From positions 99,267 to 163,266 of the forward strand of contig NZ_MSRR01000019.1 in NCBI RefSeq assembly GCF_001956585.1: a stretch of 64,000 bases of DNA. The letters run 5' to 3'. The notes under the pieces were generated by a model. That model was not told the DNA's origin and did no database searches. It saw only the letters and a list, made by a program, of their open reading frames with translations. Within the stretch, counting starts at the first letter, position 1, and each line of letters opens with the position of its first letter. A program made the translations under genes and the position numbers. Below are positions 7,530-15,755 of the stretch, piece after piece. Source of the DNA: Actinomyces naeslundii (GTDB lineage Bacteria > Actinomycetota > Actinomycetes > Actinomycetales > Actinomycetaceae).

Positions 7530-9473
7530 ATGACTGAGCGCAGCGAGCGAGGCGGTTCCCACCGGGACGACAGGGGCGGACGCGGCTACCGGGGTGGTTC
7601 TGGTGGCGGCGACCGCGGTTACCGAGGCGGCTCGGGTGGAGGCCGCGGGGGAGGGGGCCGTGGTGGCGACCGCGGTTACCGAGGTGGTGACCGTGGCTAC
7701 CGGGATGGCGAGCGCGGCCGCTCGCGCCGCGTCTACGACGACGAGCCCCGCGACGGCCTCCTGGCCGACCTCGTCGGCCACCTCCACGCCCTCGACGGAC
7801 GCTCCTACGCCGCCTACAAGGCGATCGTCGGGCGTTACCGCGCGCCCGCCGGCTGGTTCCTGCACATCGACCGCGTCCAGGCCGACCCCTACGCCCCGCC
7901 CACGCGCATCCACGTGGACGTGCCCACTGACCTGCACGGTCTGGAGCTGCTCGACGAGGCCGACCTGCTGGCCGACGTCGACCGGCGCCTGGCCGTGGGC
8001 GACTTCCTCACCCGCGAGCTGCACGCCGGATTCCGTGGTACGGCGCTGTCGATCGCCTCTCCCGGGCAGGAGATCCTTCAGCGCTCCAGCATCATCGTGC
8101 GCCCCGATGAGAAGAAGGAGGGGCCCGGTTGGGTCCTGGAGATCCGCGCCCGCCTGGCCCTGCCCGCCCAGGGCCGCTCCATCCAGGGCCACGAGGCCTC
8201 CCGGATCGTGGGGCGCGACCTCGTGCGCGAGCTGGAGGAGGCCATGGACCTCACCGGCGAGCGGGGCGACCGGCTCGTGCGCCACATCGCCATCCTCGAG
8301 GACCACCGGGCCCTGACCGCGACGGTGGCCCGCAACGGCTGGGTGTCCTTCCTCGCCGACGGATCCGTCCTGCCGCGCCGCTCCGGGGTGAGCGACGAGC
8401 CCCTGGATGGTGGTGTCCCCCTGGAGGCCCCCGACTCCATGGCCGCCACGGTCGAGCTCCCCCACGCCGGAACGGTGCGCGGCACCGTCGTCGAGGCGGG
8501 GGTCAACGTCATCGTCGGAGGCGGCTACCACGGCAAGTCCACGCTGCTGAGCGCCATCGAGCGCGGCGTCTACCCGCACGTGCCCGGGGACGGGCGCGAG
8601 CTCGTCGCCACGGTCCCCGACGCCGTCAAGGTGCGGGCCGCCGACGGGCGCGCCGTGACCGGCGTCGACCTGACGCCCTTCATCTCCCACCTGCCGGCCG
8701 GGCGCGACACCGCCTCCTTCACCACCCGCAACGCCTCGGGATCCACATCCCAGGCCGCCTCCATCATCGAGGCCGTCGAGGCCGGCTCCACCGCACTGCT
8801 GCTGGATGAGGACACCTCCGCCACGAACCTGCTCATCCGCGACTCGCGCATGCGCGAGCTGGTGGCCGCCGAGCGCGAACCCATCACGCCCCTGGTGGAC
8901 CGGATCACCGCGCTCTTCCGCCGGCGGGGCGTCTCCACGGTCATGGTCATGGGCGGCTCTGGGGACTACCTGGACGTGGCCGACCGGGTCCTGCTCATGG
9001 ACGCCTACCACCTGCGCGACGTCACCGAGCAGGCCCGCCGGGTCGTGGCCGACCAGCCCCGGCCCGTCACCGAGCTGGAGGACTTCGCCGAGCCTCGGCG
9101 GCGCGTCCCCGAGCCGGCCCCGCCGCGCACCCGTCGGGGACCGGTGCGCACCCGTGCCCAGGGCACCTCCACCCTCGTCCTGGACCGGGAGGACATCGAC
9201 ATCTCCGACGTCGGCGGCGTCACCGACCCCGGGCAGGCCGAGGCCATCGCCTACGCCCTGCGCGCCCTGCTGGAGCAGCGCTTCGACGGGGTCTCCCCGC
9301 TGCGCGAGTGCCTGGACGATCTCGAGGCCCTGCTCGACGACGAGGGCCTGGACGCCCTGACCGACGAGCACGAGCGGCCCGCCTTCCTCGTGCGCCCGCG
9401 CATGGTCGACGTCGGGGCGGCCGTCAGCCGCTACCGCAAGCTCGAGCTGGCCGGCCGGCCCGGCGAGGACTGA
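7530..9473 (+). CDS. Predicted ABC-class ATPase (COG3044/PF09818) with RGG-rich head
   Basis: A 647-residue protein. Residues about 7-70 are almost pure R/G/Y/D with repeated DRGYRGG and GYRGGSGGG units, coded by near-identical DNA repeats; such tails often bind RNA. The rest matches the predicted ABC-class ATPase family: Walker A GGGYHGKST near residue 333, TSQAASIIEAVEAG as a signature-like region and Walker B LLLDEDTSATN near residue 424, followed by ITPLVDRI. No membrane segment and no transporter partner are visible, so it is probably a cytosolic ATPase acting on nucleic acid or ribonucleoprotein (inference). ATG 7530 has only a weak GGTAGGG upstream. Confidence 0.85.
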   Translation: MTERSERGGSHRDDRGGRGYRGGSGGGDRGYRGGSGGGRGGGGRGGDRGYRGGDRGYRDGERGRSRRVYDDEPRDGLLADLVGHLHALDGRSYAAYKAIVGRYRAPAGWFLHIDRVQADPYAPPTRIHVDVPTDLHGLELLDEADLLADVDRRLAVGDFLTRELHAGFRGTALSIASPGQEILQRSSIIVRPDEKKEGPGWVLEIRARLALPAQGRSIQGHEASRIVGRDLVRELEEAMDLTGERGDRLVRHIAILEDHRALTATVARNGWVSFLADGSVLPRRSGVSDEPLDGGVPLEAPDSMAATVELPHAGTVRGTVVEAGVNVIVGGGYHGKSTLLSAIERGVYPHVPGDGRELVATVPDAVKVRAADGRAVTGVDLTPFISHLPAGRDTASFTTRNASGSTSQAASIIEAVEAGSTALLLDEDTSATNLLIRDSRMRELVAAEREPITPLVDRITALFRRRGVSTVMVMGGSGDYLDVADRVLLMDAYHLRDVTEQARRVVADQPRPVTELEDFAEPRRRVPEPAPPRTRRGPVRTRAQGTSTLVLDREDIDISDVGGVTDPGQAEAIAYALRALLEQRFDGVSPLRECLDDLEALLDDEGLDALTDEHERPAFLVRPRMVDVGAAVSRYRKLELAGRPGED

Positions 9474-9498
9474 CCGCTGGCCCCGCACCCACACTTCG

Positions 9499-9548
9499 AC
9501 AAAAACTTCAGAAATGACCCGGAGCCGCGTCGTTTCTGAAGTTTTTGT
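9499..9548. terminator. Bidirectional intrinsic terminator
   Basis: A perfect 16-bp inverted repeat (ACAAAAACTTCAGAAA at 9499-9514 and its complement at 9533-9548) with an 18-base loop. The arms end in A5 and T5 runs, so it can act in both directions. It lies between the convergent ATPase gene and the hypothetical gene at 9584. Confidence 0.75.
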
Positions 9549-9583
9549 TGGTGAGTGAGCCGGTGGTGGCTGCGCGGCTCGCG

Positions 9584-10315
9584 CTAGGCGGCTGAGCTGG
9601 TCCGGTACGCGCTGCGGTACTCGCTGGTGCGGGTGTGGATGAGGCGGGGGATCGAGATGGTCTTGTCGAACAGCCCGTCGCGGTAGCCGGCCTGGAGGCC
9701 GAACAGCACCATGACTCGCAGCGCCATGGGGTTGCTTGTGCGGGCCATGCGCCGCAGCGTCGAGTCGGGCATCTTGCGCAGGACGCTGACGATCCTGCCG
9801 GCGTCGCGCCAGTTGGCCCGGACTGGCGGAACGTTGAGGCGCTCGAGGGCCTCAACCTCGCGCAGGAAGAAGTCGGCTCCTTCCCTCTCGGCCGCGCGCC
9901 ACCAGCCGGCGCGGTAGGTGGCCTCGAGCTGCTCGACAGCGTCGCACAGGGCGTCGTAGTCGACGCCGACAACCTCGGTGCGCAGCTCCTCGGCCCGGAT
10001 CCGTTCCAGCGTGGCGTGCGCCAGCGGCAGGATGGCGCGGGCGACGTCGTCGACGGCGTTGTTGCGGGTGAGACGGTCCGCCTCCGGCAGGGGCTTGCCG
10101 TCTCGGGGCAGGTGGGCGTCGACCTCCTCCAGGTGGGCGATGGAGGTGCGCAGGTCGCTGGTGAGGCGGGCGGTGGAGCGTGGGACCCCCAGGGCGATGA
10201 GCAGCTCGGTCGCGGCGCGCCACTGGAAGTCCGTGTCCTCGGCCCAGTGGGTCTCCGACTGCGTCCCCTCCGGCGTCTGGTCCGGGGACGGGGTGCTGGT
10301 CTGCTGGCTGCTCAT
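9584..10315 (-). CDS. Conserved hypothetical protein
   Basis: A 243-residue, probably soluble protein that I do not recognise. After a low-complexity N-terminal 25 residues it is rich in helix-forming sequence with many Arg and Glu (for example DFQWRAATELLIALGVPRST and LPLAHATLERIRAEELRTEV), and no signal peptide or membrane segment is seen. AGGAGG stands 10 bases before the ATG at 10315, so translation is well supported. It is a single gene between a convergent terminator and msrA on the same strand. Confidence 0.65.
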   Translation of the reverse strand: MSSQQTSTPSPDQTPEGTQSETHWAEDTDFQWRAATELLIALGVPRSTARLTSDLRTSIAHLEEVDAHLPRDGKPLPEADRLTRNNAVDDVARAILPLAHATLERIRAEELRTEVVGVDYDALCDAVEQLEATYRAGWWRAAEREGADFFLREVEALERLNVPPVRANWRDAGRIVSVLRKMPDSTLRRMARTSNPMALRVMVLFGLQAGYRDGLFDKTISIPRLIHTRTSEYRSAYRTSSAA

Positions 10316-10467
10316 CAGGGTTGAGCCTCCTGTGGTGCGCAGGGAAACAGGTCAAGCGGTCGCGGGCGCTCAAGGCTGGGAGTGCTGGCTGGCGGCCAGG
10401 GGACAGCGTCTCAAGGCAACGTGTGAGAACCCTGGTGATTTACGCTTCAAAGGCTGGGGTGCTCTCC

Positions 10468-11184
10468 TCAGGCCGGCGCGTCTTCGGGGGCCAGGACGTC
10501 GGTCTGGGCGGGCAGGTCCGTGAGGCCGACCGGGCAGGTCACCCCGTTGGGGCCGTGGTTGCAGTAGCCGTTCGGGTTCTTGTGCAGGTAGGCCTGGTGG
10601 TAGTCCTCAGCCAGGTAGTAGGGCCCGCCGAACTGAGCCGGCGCGTCCGCTGCGTCCTCGATGGTGGTCACGCAGGTGCCCAGGCCCAGGCGGGTCAGCT
10701 CACCCTGGAAGGCCTCGCGGACCCGCACGGCCGTCTCGCGCTGGGCGGGCGTCGTCGTCCACACCGCCGAGCGGTACTGGGTGCCGATGTCGTTGCCGTG
10801 GCGGTTCAGGTGCGTGGAGTCGTGGTTCTCCCAGAAGGTCTTGAGCAGGGTCTCCCCGCTCTCGCCGCAGACAGCCGGGTCGTAGACGACGCGCACCGTC
10901 TCGGCGTGACCGGTGGTTCCGGTGCACACCTCCTGGTACGTGGGGTTGGGCGTCTCGCCGCCCATATAGCCGACCGACGTCGAGACGACGCCGTCCTGGC
11001 GCCACAGGATCCGCTCCACGCCCCAGAAGCAGCCGCCCGCCAGGTAGATGACCCGACTGCCTTCGGGCCACGGTCCGTCCAGGGGCGTCCCCAGCACCGG
11101 GTGGTCTCCGGGGGTGGGCAGGACCGGCGTCTCGCGGCCGGCCGGCGCCGATCCGCTGAGCGAGTGACGAAGGGCGTTGAACAT
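10468..11184 (-). CDS. msrA: Peptide methionine (S)-S-oxide reductase MsrA
   Basis: A 238-residue cytoplasmic repair enzyme that reduces the S-epimer of methionine sulfoxide. The catalytic motif GCFWG is at residues 51-55 with Cys52 as nucleophile, after an extension of about 40 residues relative to the shortest MsrAs. The family blocks VGYMGGETPNPTYQEVCTG, GHAETVRVVYDP and FGGPYYLAEDYHQAYL are present, and the C-terminal GYCNHGPNGVTCPV supplies two likely resolving cysteines for thioredoxin-linked recycling. No MsrB domain is fused and no msrB gene is adjacent. Confidence 0.95.
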   Translation of the reverse strand: MFNALRHSLSGSAPAGRETPVLPTPGDHPVLGTPLDGPWPEGSRVIYLAGGCFWGVERILWRQDGVVSTSVGYMGGETPNPTYQEVCTGTTGHAETVRVVYDPAVCGESGETLLKTFWENHDSTHLNRHGNDIGTQYRSAVWTTTPAQRETAVRVREAFQGELTRLGLGTCVTTIEDAADAPAQFGGPYYLAEDYHQAYLHKNPNGYCNHGPNGVTCPVGLTDLPAQTDVLAPEDAPA

Positions 11185-11260
11185 GAGGACACGGTACTGC
11201 GCCCCGCCTCTATTCCCGCCCGCGCTTCACTGACCGCGAGGAAGAGGAGGGGCGAGACAT

Positions 11261-11327
11261 CGAGCCGGGCATTTCTCTCGGCGCCCCACCGAGATTCTGA
11301 GGGGAGCCGAGAGAAATGCCCGGCTCG
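11261..11327. terminator. Long perfect inverted repeat downstream of greA
   Basis: Two perfect 22-bp arms (11261-11282 and 11306-11327, starting CGAGCCGGGCATTTCTC) around a 23-base loop. It starts 13 bp past the greA stop and lies before msrA, so a terminator role for greA is likely. The stem is longer than usual for a terminator and no T-run follows; it may also be a dispersed palindromic repeat. Confidence 0.55.
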
Positions 11328-11339
11328 GCGGAAAGAGAA

Positions 11340-11825
11340 TCAGACCCGCTCGACCTTGACGATCTCGGCCTTGATCTCCCGGCCGGTGGGGGCCTCGTAG
11401 GAGACGGTGTCGCCCGCGCGGTGCCCCATGAGGGCCTGGCCCAGCGGGGCGTCGGGGGAGAAGACCTTGACGCCGTCGGGCACGTCCGCGGTGATCTCCT
11501 GGCCGCCGAGGGCGAAGACCTGCTCCTTGCCCGCTACCTTCGCGGTGACGATCGTGCCGGCCGAGACCGAGCCGTCATCGGCTGCCTCACCGATCTGGGC
11601 GTTCTCCAGGGTCTCCTCGAGCTGGATGATGCGCGCCTCGTTGAGCCCCGCCTCCTCGCGGGCCGCGTGATAACCGGCATTCTCCCTCAGGTCACCCTCC
11701 TGCCGGGCCGCCTCCACGCGCTGGGCGATCTCCTTGCGCTCGGTCGTCTTGCGGTGCTCGAGCTCGGCGGACAGGCGGTCGTAGGCCTCCTGCGTGAGCC
11801 AGGTGCCCTGTGACTGCTCGGACAT
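11340..11825 (-). CDS. greA: Transcription elongation factor GreA
   Basis: A 161-residue factor that rescues backtracked RNA polymerase by stimulating transcript cleavage. The N-terminal coiled coil carries the tip acidic residues in GDLRENAGYHAAREE, in the position of the catalytic DxxEN pair, and the C-terminal FKBP-like domain has the SPDAPLGQALMGHRAGDTV block. The start at 11825 is preceded by AAGGAGG. A plausible -10 (TAGACT) lies about 100 bp upstream on the minus strand. In mycobacteria greA is also found a few genes from the hemolysin III gene, as here. Confidence 0.95.
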   Translation of the reverse strand: MSEQSQGTWLTQEAYDRLSAELEHRKTTERKEIAQRVEAARQEGDLRENAGYHAAREEAGLNEARIIQLEETLENAQIGEAADDGSVSAGTIVTAKVAGKEQVFALGGQEITADVPDGVKVFSPDAPLGQALMGHRAGDTVSYEAPTGREIKAEIVKVERV

Positions 11826-12149
11826 GGGTCCTCCTTGGATGACTGGTACTGGTCGCGCGGCGGCCGGTAGGGCCTCCTTGCGACGACGACACCCGGCGGC
11901 TCCTCGTAGGGCCAACCGGGTTTGAAGCGCGAGTCTACGCCGTAGTCTGAAGAGACACTGGGCACTTGACGAAAGGTCTTGAAATGTTGAGGGTTTGTGA
12001 CGGTGGCCCGAGGGGTGTGAATCCACGCTGACCTGCCCGGTCAGTGTCAGACGCTGTTGTCAGGAAGTCGGTAGGACACATGGCCCGCTCGACGGCGTGG
12101 CGGTCGTCGAGCAGTGCCCAGTCGCCTTCCGGCCGGCCTCCCGAACCGT

Positions 12150-12866
12150 CTACCGCAGGACCGCCAGGAAGCAGGCCACGCACTGGCAGGCCCACGCGGC
12201 CACGGTGCACACGTGGAAGATCTCGTGGAAGCCGAACCAGCGCGGCGAGGGGTCGGGCGTCTTGCGGGCGTAGACCACTGCGCCCAGCGTGTAGGTCACG
12301 CCGCCGGCCACCAGCAGCCACACGATCGCCGGGCCGCCGGTTCTCCAGAACTGCGGCAGGAACCAGACTGCCACCCAGCCCAGGATGATGTAGAGGGCGG
12401 TGGTGAACCAGCGCGGAGCGTGCATCCACAGCAGGTTCGTGGCCGTGCCGATCGCGGCGCCCGCCCACACGATGCCCAGGACCAGGGCGGCCGTGCGTGT
12501 GGGCAGCAGCGCCGCCGACAGGGGCGTGTAGGTGCCGGCGATGAGCAGGTAGATGTTCGCGTGGTCGATCCGCCGCAGCGTGGCCGCCACCTTCGTGGAC
12601 CAGTGCCCGGTGCCGATGTGGTAGATGCCGGAGTTGGCGAACAGCAGCAGCGAGCAGGTTAGGTAGATGGCGCAGGCCCACTTCAGGCCCGCCCCCGGTG
12701 CCAGTACCGTCAGCACGATGCAGGCCGCCAGGGCCAGCGGCGCGGTGCCGGCGTGGATCCATCCGCGTAACCTCGGCTTGACGGCGGCGATGACGCCCTT
12801 GGCGCTCGTGGACGCGGAGCGCTTCGGGGGCGCAGCCGGCGGCGTCGATGGCGATGTCGATGACAT
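12150..12866 (-). CDS. Hemolysin III / PAQR family membrane protein
   Basis: A 238-residue protein with about seven membrane segments. It has the family's metal-site pattern: NSGIYHIGTGHW after the second segment, DHANIYLLIAGTYTP, and HEIFHVCTVAAW near the C-terminus, whose histidines would bind zinc. Bacterial members (TrhA) are linked to membrane energetics and lipid homeostasis; haemolysis is an old label and not evidence of toxin function. It is divergent from a cis-prenyltransferase gene, as Rv1085c is from Rv1086 in Mycobacterium tuberculosis. The start at 12866 is the best choice, but a longer frame exists. Confidence 0.88.
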   Translation of the reverse strand: MSSTSPSTPPAAPPKRSASTSAKGVIAAVKPRLRGWIHAGTAPLALAACIVLTVLAPGAGLKWACAIYLTCSLLLFANSGIYHIGTGHWSTKVAATLRRIDHANIYLLIAGTYTPLSAALLPTRTAALVLGIVWAGAAIGTATNLLWMHAPRWFTTALYIILGWVAVWFLPQFWRTGGPAIVWLLVAGGVTYTLGAVVYARKTPDPSPRWFGFHEIFHVCTVAAWACQCVACFLAVLR

Positions 12867-12918
12867 GGGCGTGGGCGTCCTTCTGGGTGGCGCGGGCCGC
12901 GAAAGGGGCGGTGTCTCT

Positions 12919-12954
12919 AACCTTACGAGTCCGTAGGTTACGTGAGCGTAGGTT
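12919..12954. promoter_or_regulatory. Candidate operator with repeated CGTAGGTT words
   Basis: In the 368-bp space between divergent hemolysin III and prenyltransferase genes, AACCTTACG (12919-12927) faces CGTAGGTT (12932-12939) as a near-perfect dyad, and CGTAGGTT recurs at 12947-12954. The layout suits a TetR-type operator close to the hemolysin III start. The rest of this intergenic region shows nothing I can name. Confidence 0.35.
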
Positions 12955-13234
12955 GTGGTGGTATCCATCTGGAGGACGATGTGATTCGAGTGGCACGGTC
13001 GTTCTCTCCGGTCGGTCGCTCGGCGAGCGCCGTATGGGTGGATGCGGCCGAAAGGACTGACGTGCTCCCGTTGTCCCCCGGCAACCCTGAGTGAACCTGA
13101 TGGTCGGGTTTGACCGGGCTGTTAATCGTCTCGCTCAGCGCCGGACGGATGACGCGCGATACCGTTGGAGGTGGCCCCGCGCCGTCGGGTCCCCGCCCTT
13201 ATCACCACCACCGAGGAACCCTGAGGAACACGGC

Positions 13235-14044
13235 ATGGCAGGCGACAACTTCCTCTATGACATCTACGAGCGTCGGCTGGCTGCGCGCATCGATCCGGCC
13301 ACGGTGCCCCACCACGTGGGCGTCATTCTCGACGGCAACCGGCGCTGGGCCAGGTCCATGGGCTTCGGTGCCGCCCAGGGGCACAAGCGCGGCGCGGACA
13401 AGATCGAGGAGTTCCTCGGCTGGGCGGAGCAGATGGGGGTCCAGGTCGTCACCCTGTGGCTGCTGAGCACCGACAACCTCTCACGCGATCCGGCCGAGCT
13501 CTCGCCCCTGCTCGACATCATCGCCCACGCCGTCGACGAGCTCGCCGAGACCGGTCGCTGGAGGCTACGGCTCGTGGGCGCTGTCGACCTCCTGCCCGAG
13601 CCGCTGGCCGAGCGCCTGCGTGCCGCCGTCGCCCGGTCCCAACCGCCGGAAGCCAAGGCTGAGGGGAAGAAGGGCGAGGCCGTCGGTCCGGAGGACCGGC
13701 CCATGCAGGTCAACATCGCCGTCGGCTACGGGGGCCGTCAGGAGATCGCCGACGCCGTGCGCGAGCTCCTGCGCGAGCGGGCCGCCGCCGGGGCGAGCCT
13801 GGAGGAGGTCGCCGCCTCGCTCAGCGAGGAGGACATCACCGACCACCTCTACACCAAGGGCCAGCCCGACCCCGACCTGGTCATCCGTACCTCGGGCGAG
13901 CAACGGCTCTCCGGGTTCCTCCTGTGGCAGTCGGTGCACTCCGAGTACTACTTCTGCGAGGTCAACTGGCCGGCCTTCCGGCGCGTGGACTTCCTGCGGG
14001 CGCTGCGCGACTTCGCCAGCCGGGAGCGCCGTCTGGGAAGGTAG
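13235..14044 (+). CDS. Isoprenyl transferase (cis-prenyltransferase, UppS/Rv1086-like)
   Basis: A 269-residue enzyme that condenses isopentenyl diphosphate with cis geometry. The catalytic aspartate is Asp33 in VGVILDGNRRWARSMG, and the later family blocks are QVVTLWLLSTDNLSRD, NIAVGYGGRQEI and DLVIRTSGEQRLSGFLLWQ. It sits divergent to hemolysin III as the short-chain Z-farnesyl synthase Rv1086 does, so it may make Z-farnesyl rather than undecaprenyl diphosphate; sequence alone does not decide. About 20 residues rich in Lys, Glu and Gly (KAEGKKGEAVGPED) are inserted before the NIAVGYGG block. GAGGAA precedes ATG 13235. Confidence 0.9.
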   Translation: MAGDNFLYDIYERRLAARIDPATVPHHVGVILDGNRRWARSMGFGAAQGHKRGADKIEEFLGWAEQMGVQVVTLWLLSTDNLSRDPAELSPLLDIIAHAVDELAETGRWRLRLVGAVDLLPEPLAERLRAAVARSQPPEAKAEGKKGEAVGPEDRPMQVNIAVGYGGRQEIADAVRELLRERAAAGASLEEVAASLSEEDITDHLYTKGQPDPDLVIRTSGEQRLSGFLLWQSVHSEYYFCEVNWPAFRRVDFLRALRDFASRERRLGR

Positions 14045-14088
14045 CCCGCCTCATGTTGTGGCCGTTGGGGGTGGGGTTGGGGCCTCAG

Positions 14089-14222
14089 GTGTCACGAATG
14101 GCGACTTTTCCGTCGATCCTGCGGCCGTCGTCCCTGGGCTGCGCCGTAAAACCGCTGGTCACAGCGTTTCGATGCTGGCCGCGGAGAGTGCCTGCGCGGT
14201 GAATAGTCGCCCGGAGTGACAC
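14089..14222. repeat. About 134-bp palindromic element, copy 1
   Basis: Left end GTGTCACGAATGGCGACTTT and right end AATAGTCGCCCGGAGTGACAC form an imperfect terminal inverted repeat (GTGTCAC-N5-GCGACT on both sides). A central dyad AACCGCTG/CAGCGTTT lies near the middle. The ends are repeated at 29899-30033, while the interior differs. It lies between the prenyltransferase gene and the end of the GntR-type regulator gene. Confidence 0.7.
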
Positions 14223-14253
14223 ATGGGCCGATGCGGGTGTGCGCTGGCGGGGA

Positions 14254-14967
14254 TCAGACCTCGAGGAAGCCGCGCAGGCCGCGTTCGAGCAGGGCGCTGC
14301 GCACCTCGGCGACGAGGTCTCGCATGGAGGATTCCGCCGCTGCGGCGTCTCCGGCTGCGATCGCGCCGGCGACTCGCTCATGGAGCTCGAGCGCCTCAGG
14401 CTGAGGCACCTGTACCTGGCCGGTGAGCCTGGCCCGCCCGGAGAGCACCTCCGCGACAACGTCGGTTAGCGCCTTGAAAGTGTCGTTGTGGCTGGCCTCC
14501 AGGATGAGGCTGTGGAAGGCGATGTCGTCGTCGAGGTAGGAGGCGACGTTCCCGGTGGTGCCCTTGGCTCGAATCGCGGTCGCCAGCGTCAGTAGCCCGG
14601 AGCGCTGGTCCTCGGTGGCTCGGCGGGCCGCCGCCGCGGCGGCGACCGGCTCGATGGCGGCGCGCAGCTCGGTCAGGGCGCCGAGCTTGGGACCGTGCGG
14701 ATCGGCCTCGAGCTGCCAGCGCACGAGCTCGGGCGCCAGGGCCGACCAGTGCTCGCGCGGTAGAACCACAATGCCCACCCGACGTCGCGAGGCGACGATG
14801 CCGACGGACTCCAAGGTGTGGACGCAGTCGCGCGCCAGTGTCCGGGAGACACCGTAACGGGACTGGATCGCCTCCAGTGTCAGGCTCTGGCCCGGCGTCA
14901 TCTCCCCGGTCACGATGGCACGCCCGAGGGAGTCGAGGACGTCGCGACGGCGGTCAGTGGAGGGCAT
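14254..14967 (-). CDS. GntR-family (FadR subfamily) transcriptional regulator
   Basis: A 237-residue DNA-binding regulator. The N-terminal winged helix (LTLEAIQSRYGVSRTLARDCVHTLESVGIV) is followed by an all-helical FCD ligand domain with the metal/ligand histidine patterns DDDIAFHSLILEASHN and LELHERVAGAI. It is divergent from gluconokinase and gluconate permease genes, so it most likely represses them and is released by gluconate or its phosphate (inference from context). The start at 14967 is the natural N-terminus (MPSTDRRRDVLDSLG). Confidence 0.88.
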   Translation of the reverse strand: MPSTDRRRDVLDSLGRAIVTGEMTPGQSLTLEAIQSRYGVSRTLARDCVHTLESVGIVASRRRVGIVVLPREHWSALAPELVRWQLEADPHGPKLGALTELRAAIEPVAAAAAARRATEDQRSGLLTLATAIRAKGTTGNVASYLDDDIAFHSLILEASHNDTFKALTDVVAEVLSGRARLTGQVQVPQPEALELHERVAGAIAAGDAAAAESSMRDLVAEVRSALLERGLRGFLEV

Positions 14968-15023
14968 AGGCGGGCTTCCGGAGGAGTGGTGCGAGATGTC
15001 TGTGGGAGATGCTATCCGACCCT

Positions 15024-15072
15024 TTTAAAAGTACTACGTTTGAGGTAGATTTGTCGTATCAGTTCACGACAA
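15024..15072 (+). promoter_or_regulatory. Candidate promoter and operators of the gluconate genes
   Basis: TTTAAA (15024-15029) and TAGATT (15046-15051), 16 bp apart, can serve as -35 and -10. Between them CTAC-N7-GTAG (15034-15048) forms a dyad, and TTGTCGT-N8-ACGACAA (15051-15072) is a perfect 7-bp inverted repeat across the expected start. Both are fit positions for repression by the divergent GntR-type protein. Confidence 0.45.
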
Positions 15073-15093
15073 CGGCGTCATCAAGGAGCAGAT

Positions 15094-15618
15094 ATGAGTC
15101 GATCCGTTGAGCACCTCGTCCTCATGGGAGTCTCCGGCTGCGGCAAGACCACGGCCGCGCTCAACCTTCACCACGCACTGGGCTGGCCCGTCGCCGAGGC
15201 CGATGACTTCCACCCCGAGGTCAACATCGACAAGATGAGCCGCGGCATCGCCCTGACCGACGAGGACCGCTGGCCCTGGCTGGAGTCCATGCGCGACTGG
15301 ATGAGCGAGCGCGCCGTCGACGGCGTCAAGACGATCGTCACCTGTTCCGCGCTCAAGCGTTCCTACCGCGACCTGCTCTCCAGCGCGCAGGGGCGGGTCT
15401 TCTTCATCCATCTGCTCGCCCAGGCCGATGAGCTCCAGGAGCGCATGGCTCACCGTGAGGGACACTTCATGCCCCCGAGCCTGCTGCCCTCCCAGTTCGC
15501 CGCCCTCGAGCCTCTGTCCGACGACGAGGACGGCGTCACCGTGGTCTCGCGGGCGACGCCGGAGGAGACCTTCGAGGCGATCCTCACCGCACTCGAGCAG
15601 GCCTCGGCCGCCGTTTGA
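15094..15618 (+). CDS. gntK: Gluconokinase
   Basis: A 174-residue kinase that phosphorylates D-gluconate to 6-phosphogluconate for the pentose phosphate pathway. The P-loop GVSGCGKT is at residues 12-19, followed by the substrate-region block ADDFHPEVNIDKMSRGIALTD and RWPWLESMRDW, then TCSALKRSYRDLLS, all typical of the GntK/thermosensitive gluconokinase family. AAGGAGCAGAT precedes the ATG. It is followed after 137 bp by the gluconate permease gene, and the regulator is divergent, so the three form a compact gluconate module. Confidence 0.93.
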   Translation: MSRSVEHLVLMGVSGCGKTTAALNLHHALGWPVAEADDFHPEVNIDKMSRGIALTDEDRWPWLESMRDWMSERAVDGVKTIVTCSALKRSYRDLLSSAQGRVFFIHLLAQADELQERMAHREGHFMPPSLLPSQFAALEPLSDDEDGVTVVSRATPEETFEAILTALEQASAAV

Positions 15619-15755
15619 GCATCGCTCCTCACTGACGATCGCCGGCGTCCACGCCAACCGACCGAGGCTCGCGGCGCACAGCCATCCCGGCCCGCCGAAC
15701 CCGGCATGCGCACACCCCGTCCCCACTCCACCTTCCGACGACAACGGAGACAACA

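Noticed and set aside
9499..9548. Inverted repeat as a small mobile element
   Set aside because: It lies between convergent genes with A and T runs at the outer arms, so a bidirectional terminator is the simpler reading.
12150..12866. Haemolysin toxin
   Set aside because: Hemolysin III/PAQR proteins are membrane homeostasis proteins; the name alone is not evidence of toxicity.
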